Positions 14,440 through 19,207 of a stretch of 19,207 nt of DNA are shown piece by piece. The stretch comes from an uncultured Bacteroidales bacterium. Its GTDB lineage: Bacteria; Bacteroidota; Bacteroidia; Bacteroidales; UBA932. The notes beneath the pieces are model-generated. The model made no database searches. It was not told where the DNA came from and saw nothing but the letters and a program-made list of their open reading frames with translations. The position numbers and the translations under genes are program-made. Each line of letters opens with the position of its first letter. Position 1 is the stretch's first letter. The stretch spans positions 1 through 19,207 of the forward strand of contig CALCEJ010000081.1 of the NCBI GenBank assembly GCA_937900465.1, in the 5' to 3' direction.

Positions 14440-15170
14440 GGGCCGCAATCGCGCCCGCAATAATGCTGCTGTACTATGTCTACAGCAAAGACTTCAACCC
14501 TGAACCCAAGAAGATGGTTTTCAAGGGGTTCCTCTTCGGAGGCATTGCTACATTCGTCTCAACTCTCATTTCCGGTCCGCTCCTGAATCTTGGATTCTAC
14601 ACCAATGAGCCCACGACCTTCCTCGAGGCGGCGAAGATTTCCTTCTTTGGCGCCGCGATTCCGGAGGAACTGGCGAAACTGTTTATGCTGTGGCTGCTTC
14701 TGCGTAAGAGCGCGGAGTTCGACGAGAGGTATGACGGGCTGGTATATGCCGCGTCGATAGGCCTTGGCTTCGCCTGCCTGGAGAACCTGATGTATGTGCT
14801 GTCTTCCGGAAGCTCCTGGTTCTATGTGAGCGTCTCCAGGGCGCTTTTTGCCGTGCCCGGACACTTCGCTTTCGCTATCGTGATGGGCTATTATTATTCG
14901 AGAATCAAGTTCGGCGGCGGGGAGACGTCCGACAAGGTGAAGGTATGGCTCTATCCCGTCATCCTTCACGGAGTTTACGACACCCTTGCATTCTCCTCGT
15001 CCATCACTCCGGCCCTTTCCGGCATAATCTCGCTGGTTCTTATCGCCTTTTGCTTCTGGCTGTTCAAGGCGACACGCAAACGTATCCTCTCGGAGGCTGC
15101 TTCTGCACGGGCAAGCCGGCCGCTCTTTTTCGACCCGCGTCTTGACGACGGTTCGCCTGACGAGCAGTAG
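14424..15170 (+). CDS. PrsW-family intramembrane metalloprotease
   Basis: A 248-residue multi-pass membrane protein of the PrsW type (CAAX-protease superfamily), which cleaves membrane-bound substrates such as anti-sigma factors in Bacillus subtilis. It has about seven hydrophobic segments. The family's putative catalytic and metal-binding motifs are all visible: PEELAK (80-85, Glu81-Glu82), LENLMYV (119-125), the VPGHFAFAIVMGYYYSR segment (144-160, His147) and LHGVYDTLAF (181-190, His182 and Asp186). A hydrophilic tail with many Asp/Glu ends the protein. The ATG at 14424 lies inside the end of the preceding gene (16-base overlap), pointing to coupled translation. It ends ten bases from the convergent pyrH stop, leaving no room for a conventional terminator. 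The substrate in this organism is unknown; no sigma/anti-sigma pair lies nearby. Confidence 0.9.
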   Translation: MWIILGAAIAPAIMLLYYVYSKDFNPEPKKMVFKGFLFGGIATFVSTLISGPLLNLGFYTNEPTTFLEAAKISFFGAAIPEELAKLFMLWLLLRKSAEFDERYDGLVYAASIGLGFACLENLMYVLSSGSSWFYVSVSRALFAVPGHFAFAIVMGYYYSRIKFGGGETSDKVKVWLYPVILHGVYDTLAFSSSITPALSGIISLVLIAFCFWLFKATRKRILSEAASARASRPLFFDPRLDDGSPDEQ

Positions 15171-15180
15171 GGTGTCTGTC

Positions 15181-15885
15181 CTACGGGTGGACCAGCGTTC
15201 CTACCTTTTCTCCGTCAAGAATTCTCCTCAGGTTCCCGGGGGCGTTCATATCGAACACGATGATGTTCATTCCGCCGTCGCGGCACATAGAGAATGCTGT
15301 CTGGTCCATCACGCGGAGATTCTTTGAGATAGCCTCGTCGAAGGACAGTTCATCGTATCTCGTCGCGGAGGGGTCTTTTTCCGGGTCAGCCGTATAGACT
15401 CCGTCCACACGGGTGCCTTTCAGAAGGGCATCGGCCTTGATCTCAAGGGCGCGGAGCGCAGCGCCGGAGTCCGTTGTGAAGAAGGGATTGCCGGTTCCGC
15501 CGGCGATGAGGGCTACGCCGCCCCTTTCAAGGACTTCGACGGCCTTGTCCCTCATATAATACTCTGCCATAGGCTCCATGGGCGTGGAAGTAAACACCTT
15601 CGCCTCTACGCCTTCCTCTTTGATGAAGATTGAAAGGGCGAGGGAATTGATCACGGTTGCGAGCATTCCCATCTTGTCGCCGTCAACGCGGTCGAAGCCT
15701 TTTCCCGTGCCTTGAAGGCCGCGGAAAATGTTTCCTCCGCCGTTTACGATTGCAACCTGAAGACCAGCCTTTGCCGCCTCAGCGACCTCTTTTGCAGCTT
15801 TGCGGAGGGCGTCCGTGTCAAGGCCCTTGCCGCTGTTTCCTCCCAGCGATTCTCCGCTGAGCTTAAGAAGAACTCTCTTGTACAT
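15181..15885 (-). CDS. pyrH: UMP kinase
   Basis: Hexameric bacterial UMP kinase of the amino-acid kinase family, which phosphorylates UMP to UDP in pyrimidine nucleotide synthesis. It has 234 residues, the usual length. Family motifs are KRVLLKLSGESLGG (3-16, with the phosphate-binding KLSGE), QVAIVNGGGNIFRG (43-56), GDKMGMLATVINSLAL (69-84), GGTGNPFFTTDSGAALRALEIKADALLKGT (in order, about 128-157) and the KVDGVYTADP-like segment reading RVDGVYTADPEKDP. The ATG at 15885 gives MYKRVLLKLSGES, the standard start. It lies 41 bases downstream of the zinc-ribbon gene with no TAnnTTTG in the gap, so they are probably co-transcribed. It converges on the PrsW gene. In many bacteria pyrH neighbours tsf and frr, but not within this window. 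Confidence 0.97.
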   Translation of the reverse strand: MYKRVLLKLSGESLGGNSGKGLDTDALRKAAKEVAEAAKAGLQVAIVNGGGNIFRGLQGTGKGFDRVDGDKMGMLATVINSLALSIFIKEEGVEAKVFTSTPMEPMAEYYMRDKAVEVLERGGVALIAGGTGNPFFTTDSGAALRALEIKADALLKGTRVDGVYTADPEKDPSATRYDELSFDEAISKNLRVMDQTAFSMCRDGGMNIIVFDMNAPGNLRRILDGEKVGTLVHP

Positions 15886-15926
15886 ATATTGTTTTGTTTT
15901 AATTCCCTTTGGTCCCCTTTGGCCGT

Positions 15927-16745
15927 CTATTTCCCGAACTTGGTGAATTTCTTCGGGCCGGACTGGGACTGTCCGGTGCGAAGCGCGGCATCGAACCCGC
16001 CAAACCCACCGGATGGTTTGGGCTGCTGAGGCTTCGGCGCCGGGACGTTTTGATGGGCTTCTCCACGGTACGGGCTCCCTTTGAAGTCAAAGGGATACTT
16101 CTCGCCGCCAATGCCCACAAGCTCGAACAGTGAGCTGCTGAGGTCATTGCGGAATACCTTTGCCGCGAGATCAGCTATAACCGTTGCGGCAATCTGCACG
16201 TCACCTATTTCGGAGACGAGCCCGGGGACGCCGGCTGTCGTCCTCCGGAGGAAGCTGTCACCGTAATCTAGGGCGCTCAGGTCCATCATAGGCACATTGA
16301 CAAGGAAACTCGCACGCTCTACGGCATCTGACCGGGATTCTCCCTTGAAACGGTCCCGAATATCGTCCACATAGGCTTTCGCCTCAATGAGGCCCACTCC
16401 GGTCGCCTCCTTGTACTTCTTTACGGCCCAGAGGGGATTTCCTGCCTTTATGTCAGCGAGAAGTTCCTGGTCAAAGGCGGACAGGCTGGCCGTAATGTCT
16501 TCATCCTTGAGCTCAGCGGTGACTCTTATGTACGGCTGGGGGTCCCTCGGAGAGGCATAGATATCCATCCGTACTCCTCCACCGGGGACCTTGGCTTCCA
16601 TCTGGGCAAGGGTGGTGAGGTTATTGACTACTCCGTTGAGATTCTGAAGTGGTGCGTTTCCCGCATTCAGGGATTCTCCGCACTTCGGACAGATACTCAC
16701 CTTGTCGGAGATAAGGGCGTTGCAGTGGGGGCATCTGATGATCAT
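15927..16745 (-). CDS. Zinc-ribbon protein with an L7/L12 C-terminal-like segment
   Basis: A 273-residue protein of unknown function. It opens with a zinc ribbon, MIIRCPHCNALISDKVSICP, carrying CPHC (Cys5, 8) and CPKC (Cys19, 22). A segment at about 101-131, NPLWAVKKYKEATGVGLIEA, closely resembles the C-terminal domain of ribosomal protein L7/L12 (the pattern I.(V/L)(V/I)K..(R/K)E.TGLGLKEAK). The rest, about 135-245, looks like an alpha/beta domain I cannot name. The tail is rich in Pro, Gly and Lys (PKPQQPKPSGGFGGF). A longer reading from 16796 is open, but its first 17 codons run through the -7 promoter box, so the ATG at 16745 is chosen. No signal peptide or membrane segment is seen. It lies upstream of pyrH on the same strand and diverges from sdhC. 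A regulatory or scaffold role is possible but unproven. Confidence 0.75.
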   Translation of the reverse strand: MIIRCPHCNALISDKVSICPKCGESLNAGNAPLQNLNGVVNNLTTLAQMEAKVPGGGVRMDIYASPRDPQPYIRVTAELKDEDITASLSAFDQELLADIKAGNPLWAVKKYKEATGVGLIEAKAYVDDIRDRFKGESRSDAVERASFLVNVPMMDLSALDYGDSFLRRTTAGVPGLVSEIGDVQIAATVIADLAAKVFRNDLSSSLFELVGIGGEKYPFDFKGSPYRGEAHQNVPAPKPQQPKPSGGFGGFDAALRTGQSQSGPKKFTKFGK

Positions 16746-16767
16746 AGTGTTACATTCTAGGTGATTA

Positions 16768-16796
16768 CAAATATAACCAATATTTTGAAACTTCAA
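16768..16796 (-). promoter_or_regulatory. Promoter of the zinc-ribbon gene and pyrH
   Basis: On the minus strand TATATTTG lies at 16775-16768, with TTG at 16796-16794 and an 18-base spacer between them. The start codon at 16745 follows 22 bases later. The -33 region overlaps that of the divergent sdhC promoter. Confidence 0.62.
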
Positions 16797-16814
16797 GGAA
16801 ACATTTTATCTTTG
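16785..16814 (+). promoter_or_regulatory. sdhC promoter (-33 TTG, -7 TATCTTTG)
   Basis: TTG at 16785-16787, a 19-base spacer and TATCTTTG at 16807-16814 match the Bacteroidota consensus well. The sdhC ATG follows 31 bases later. The -33 regions of this and the opposite promoter form the palindrome TTGAA-AC-TTCAA (16785-16796). Confidence 0.7.
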
Positions 16815-16845
16815 TGGGTTACTAAACAGAACCAGAAACGGCATT

Positions 16846-17616
16846 ATGGCAAATTTCTTTACATCTTCCATCGGGAAGAAATTCATCCAGAGCATCTCCG
16901 GTGCGTTCCTTATCATTTTCCTCCTGCTTCACGGAACAATCAATTTCTTTTCCGTCATTGATTCCTTCAAAGGACAGTTCGGAAAGGTGGCCGATGATGC
17001 AGTAAGATTCAGCGCGGGAGACGGCTGGTTCCAGCTGGGCTGCGACTTTATGAGCACTCCCGTCATTGACATTATGGTTCCCATCCTTGCTCTTGGATTT
17101 GCCGTCCATATCCTCTGGGGATGCTGGCTCACGGTTGACAACTACCGCCGGCGCGGCGGACTGAAGCGCTATGAGGTCGCTTCCAAGGCCCAGAACGACT
17201 CCTGGTCTGCAAAGAATATGGCGGTCCTCGGAGTCATTATCCTCGGATTCCTCTGCTTCCACCTGACTCATTTCTGGGCCAAGATGCAGCTGCAGGAATT
17301 CCTCGGCGCTGAGGCGGAGAATCCTTATTACCTGCTTCTGAACACCTTCCGTCACTGGTGGGTCCTGGCTCTTTACATTGTATGGTTCTTCTTTATCTGG
17401 CTTCACCTGAACCACGGTTTCTGGTCGATGTTCCAGACTATCGGATGGAACAACAAGAAATGGCTCCCCCGCCTGAAGGTTATCGGCATCGTGGTGAGCT
17501 CGCTCATCATCCTCCTTTTCGTCGCGACCGCAGTCAACGCCTTCATCGAGGCTAACTTCGTGACAGCATCCGCTCAGTACACCAAGCCGCTTCTCGAGGC
17601 CATCGCAGCCCTGTAA
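16846..17616 (+). CDS. sdhC: Succinate dehydrogenase/fumarate reductase cytochrome b subunit
   Basis: Membrane anchor of the succinate:quinone oxidoreductase/fumarate reductase of the Bacteroidota b558 type. It binds heme b and passes electrons between menaquinone and the SdhAB/FrdAB subunits. It has 256 residues and five hydrophobic segments (about 16-36, 72-96, 126-146, 170-192, 212-234). Candidate heme-ligand histidines lie in LLLHGTINFF (His29), GFAVHILWGC (His88), LCFHLTHFW (His139, His142) and WLHLNHGFW (His187, His190). MANFFTSSIGKKFIQSISGA is a typical family start. In Bacteroidota this gene is normally followed directly by sdhA (flavoprotein) and sdhB (iron-sulfur). Here the next gene is a metal ATPase behind a terminator-like hairpin, so the partner genes must lie elsewhere or be missing. 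A good promoter precedes it. Confidence 0.93.
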   Translation: MANFFTSSIGKKFIQSISGAFLIIFLLLHGTINFFSVIDSFKGQFGKVADDAVRFSAGDGWFQLGCDFMSTPVIDIMVPILALGFAVHILWGCWLTVDNYRRRGGLKRYEVASKAQNDSWSAKNMAVLGVIILGFLCFHLTHFWAKMQLQEFLGAEAENPYYLLLNTFRHWWVLALYIVWFFFIWLHLNHGFWSMFQTIGWNNKKWLPRLKVIGIVVSSLIILLFVATAVNAFIEANFVTASAQYTKPLLEAIAAL

Positions 17617-17619
17617 CTT

Positions 17620-17634
17620 TGCAACCAGGTTGCA
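17620..17634. promoter_or_regulatory. Perfect 15-base palindrome upstream of the metal ATPase
   Basis: TGCAACC-A-GGTTGCA is a perfect inverted repeat with 7-base arms and one central base. Its centre lies about 32 bases before the expected transcription start of the ATPase gene, over the -33 region. That is where a metal-responsive regulator (Fur/Zur, MerR or ArsR type) would be expected to bind. The symmetry is seen; the regulator is inference. Confidence 0.5.
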
Positions 17635-17643
17635 CTCCATATG

Positions 17644-17676
17644 ATGTACCTTTGCCGAAAACAAAGGTACATTTTT
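17644..17676 (+). terminator. Hairpin plus T-run after sdhC (possible intrinsic terminator)
   Basis: ATGTACCTTTG (17644-17654) pairs perfectly with CAAAGGTACAT (17662-17672) across a 7-base loop, and a run of T follows (17672-17676). This is the form of a rho-independent terminator for sdhC transcripts. The stem is AT-rich, and the left arm doubles as the next gene's -7 box. A transcript starting from that box would begin near the loop and could not form the hairpin. Confidence 0.6.
17647..17654 (+). promoter_or_regulatory. -7 element of the metal ATPase promoter, inside a hairpin arm
   Basis: TACCTTTG followed by C is a close match to the Bacteroidota -7 box and lies 25 bases before the ATG at 17680. 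Upstream TTG triplets lie at 14 or 25 bases instead of the usual 19-20, so basal activity may be low or activator-dependent. The box forms most of the left arm of the hairpin at 17644-17672. Confidence 0.55.
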
Positions 17677-17679
17677 ATT

Positions 17680-19176
17680 ATGGCACACGAGCATAGTCAC
17701 GAGCATAATCACCACGAAGAGCATAGTCACGAGCATAATCACCACGAAGAGCACGGGCACGAAGAGCACGGGCACCATCACCATCACGAAGAAGGCGGAA
17801 TAAAGGAGAGTATCGTAAAGATTGCCGTCGCGACAGTACTTCTCATTGCGGCGGTCTTTGTCGAGAAATACGCCGGCCTTAAAACCTGGCAGCAGCTGCT
17901 TGTTTTTCTGGTCCCGTATCTTGTCGTAGGATGGGAAACAATCAGGGAGGCGGCGGAGGGGCTTCTCCACGGAGAGGCTCTCAGCGAGGATTTCCTTATG
18001 ACGATAGCGACTCTTGGCGCCCTCGGGATTGGCTTTATGCCTGGGGCGGAGCCCCAGTTCGCGGAGGCGGTATTCGTAATGCTGTTCTTCCAGGTGGGCG
18101 AACTTTTCGAGTCCATCGCGGAAGGCCGTTCCCGCCGCTCGATCCAGCACCTTCTGGACATCCGTCCGGATTCTGCCAATCTGGAAAGGGACGGCGTCGT
18201 TACGGTGGTGAGTCCTGAGACGGTAAAAGTTGGGGATGTCATTGTTATCAGGCCCGGCGAGAAGGTTCCTATGGACGGGGTCGTGATCGAGGGCGCATCG
18301 GCTCTCAACACGGTCGCCCTCACGGGCGAGAGCCTCCCCAGGGAAGTGTCTGAGGAGGATTACGTCCTTTCCGGCTGTGTCAACGTATCGGGCGTTCTCC
18401 GTGTCCGCGTGGAGAAGGAATTCGGCGAGTCCACGGCATCGCGGATTATCGACCTTGTCGAAAACGCTTCCGGGAAGAAGGCCTCCGGCGAGAGGTTTAT
18501 CACCCGTTTTGCAAAGATCTATACTCCGGTTGTCGTAGCTCTTGCGGTGATACTTGCAGTGGCGCCTCCGCTCTTTGGTATGGGCCCCTTTACGATATGG
18601 CTTTACAGGGCTCTGATGTTCCTTGTCGTCTCTTGCCCTTGCGCCCTTGTCATCTCCGTTCCCCTTACGTACTTTGGCGGAATCGGCGGGGCTTCGCGTA
18701 GCGGAATCCTCATCAAGGGTGCAAGCTATATGGACGTACTTTCAAAGCTCCGTACCGTCGTTTTCGACAAGACCGGAACCCTTACCGAAGGCGTCTTCGA
18801 AGTTACTGCGGTCCATCCCGAGTTCCTCGACGAAAAGCATCTCCTCCATCTCGCGGCCCACGTCGAACGCTTCTCCACCCACCCCATTGCCGCCGCTCTC
18901 CGCGCTGCATATCCGGAGGAAAGTGACGATTGCGAGGTGGGAAGCATCCGGGAAATCGCGGGCAAGGGAATCACCGCGGTCATCAATGGAAAGAAAGTCG
19001 CGGTCGGGAATCCTGCTCTTATGGACCTCGAGGGTGCGGCGTGGCATAACTGCCACAAGAGCGGAACGGTCATCCACGTCTCCGTTGACGGGGTCTATGC
19101 CGGCCACATCGTAATCTCCGACCGCGTAAAGGCCGATGCTGCAGAGGCCGTCGCGGCTCTCAAGGCCGCCGGAGTC
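17680..19176 (+). CDS. Heavy-metal (Zn/Cd/Pb-type) P1B ATPase with His-rich N-terminus, 3' end missing
   Basis: ATP-driven efflux pump of the inner membrane, probably for Zn2+, Cd2+ or Pb2+. The N-terminus is not a CxxC metal-binding domain but a His-rich tail: residues 1-38 consist mostly of His and Glu. Then come transmembrane segments (about 44-62, 72-85, 105-120, 127-146), TGES (215-218) in the actuator domain, SCPCALVISVP (318-328) with the metal-binding CPC of P1B-2 pumps, the phosphorylation site DKTGTLT (363-369, Asp363), the nucleotide-domain STHPIAAAL (399-407; His401-Pro402) and DRVKADAAEAVAALKAAG (481-498). Residue 499 is the last real codon; after it the sequence is adapter. The missing part should hold the TGD and GDG.ND motifs and the last two membrane helices, roughly 130-150 residues. 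The incompleteness is an assembly effect, not a pseudogene. Confidence 0.94.
17689..17748 (+). repeat. Tandem 30-base repeat encoding the His-rich tail
   Basis: Two identical 30-base units (17689-17718 and 17719-17748) each encode EHSHEHNHHE. A 15-base unit encoding EHGHE follows (17749-17763), and then its partial copy with a His run (17764-17784). The exact nucleotide identity points to recent duplication. The number of His ligands could vary between strains by unequal exchange or slippage; short-read assembly could also collapse or add units. Confidence 0.9.
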
Positions 19177-19207
19177 AGATCGGAAGAGCACACGTCTGAA
19201 CTCCAGT
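19177..19207 (+). other. Illumina TruSeq adapter sequence at the contig end
   Basis: The last 31 bases begin AGATCGGAAGAGC and continue as the standard TruSeq adapter up to the window end. Read in the frame of the ATPase they give the well-known artefact peptide RSEEHTSELQ. They are not genomic. The true sequence ends at or within a base or two of 19176. Confidence 0.97.

Noticed and set aside
16785..16796. TTGAA-AC-TTCAA palindrome as an operator shared with the folC region
   Set aside because: The arms coincide with the TTG -33 elements of two divergent promoters, which by themselves create such symmetry. The resemblance to the folC palindrome is therefore weak evidence of a common regulator.
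17644..17676. Hairpin as a riboswitch or metal-sensing RNA
   Set aside because: It is a single short stem with no conserved riboswitch features, and the left arm is better explained as a promoter box with terminator-like symmetry.
16822..18150. Long minus-strand open frame (442 codons) opposite sdhC and the metal ATPase
   Set aside because: Its hydrophobic repeat (VVIMLVTML) is just the reverse reading of the His-rich repeat, and it spans two convincingly identified genes and their intergenic control region.

Overview
The window reads as a gene-dense, high-GC chromosomal stretch from a member of the Bacteroidota, most likely Bacteroidales; the family cannot be fixed from sequence alone. The evidence is several promoters of the Bacteroidota type (TTG, about 19-20 bases, then TAnnTTTG), the Bacteroidota form of the succinate dehydrogenase/fumarate reductase cytochrome b subunit, a lipoprotein signal followed directly by acidic residues, no purine-rich ribosome binding sites, and overall housekeeping content. 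No tRNA, rRNA, CRISPR array, insertion sequence or phage gene was seen. The longest non-coding stretch is only about 105 bases (815-919). The last 31 bases (19177-19207) are Illumina TruSeq adapter, so this is the end of an assembled contig, probably from a metagenome.

Left block, minus strand (5800 to 1): a degenerate PurL-like protein, a PIN-PhoH ATPase, glyA (serine hydroxymethyltransferase), a secreted lipoprotein nuclease, and ppdK (pyruvate phosphate dikinase, cut by the window edge). The first four are tightly packed (gaps of 21, 18 and 1 bases) and look like one transcription unit; ppdK has its own promoter. Middle block, plus strand (5868 to 15170): folC, a very large alpha-2-macroglobulin-like protein, a ComF-type phosphoribosyltransferase, a fucose-isomerase-like protein and a PrsW-type membrane protease. 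folC and the PurL-like gene diverge from a 67-base intergenic region holding two overlapping, well-formed promoters. folC, glyA and the PurL-like gene thus place a one-carbon/folate/purine theme around one control region.

Right block: pyrH and a zinc-ribbon/L7-L12-like protein lie on the minus strand. sdhC diverges from them on the plus strand without sdhA/sdhB next to it. It is followed by a compact terminator-like hairpin, promoter and palindrome in front of a His-rich Zn/Cd-type P-type ATPase that runs into the adapter.

The most unusual item is a 135-base insertion inside folC (6166-6300). It has perfect 27-base inverted-repeat ends, further small hairpins in its centre (a cloverleaf-like layout), and a length of exactly 45 codons, so it adds 45 residues to FolC without breaking it. 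It looks like an in-frame palindromic mobile element comparable in behaviour to the Rickettsia palindromic elements. Other points of interest are the degenerate PurL paralogue, the divergent overlapping promoters, the promoter-in-hairpin control region of the metal ATPase, and the orphan sdhC.
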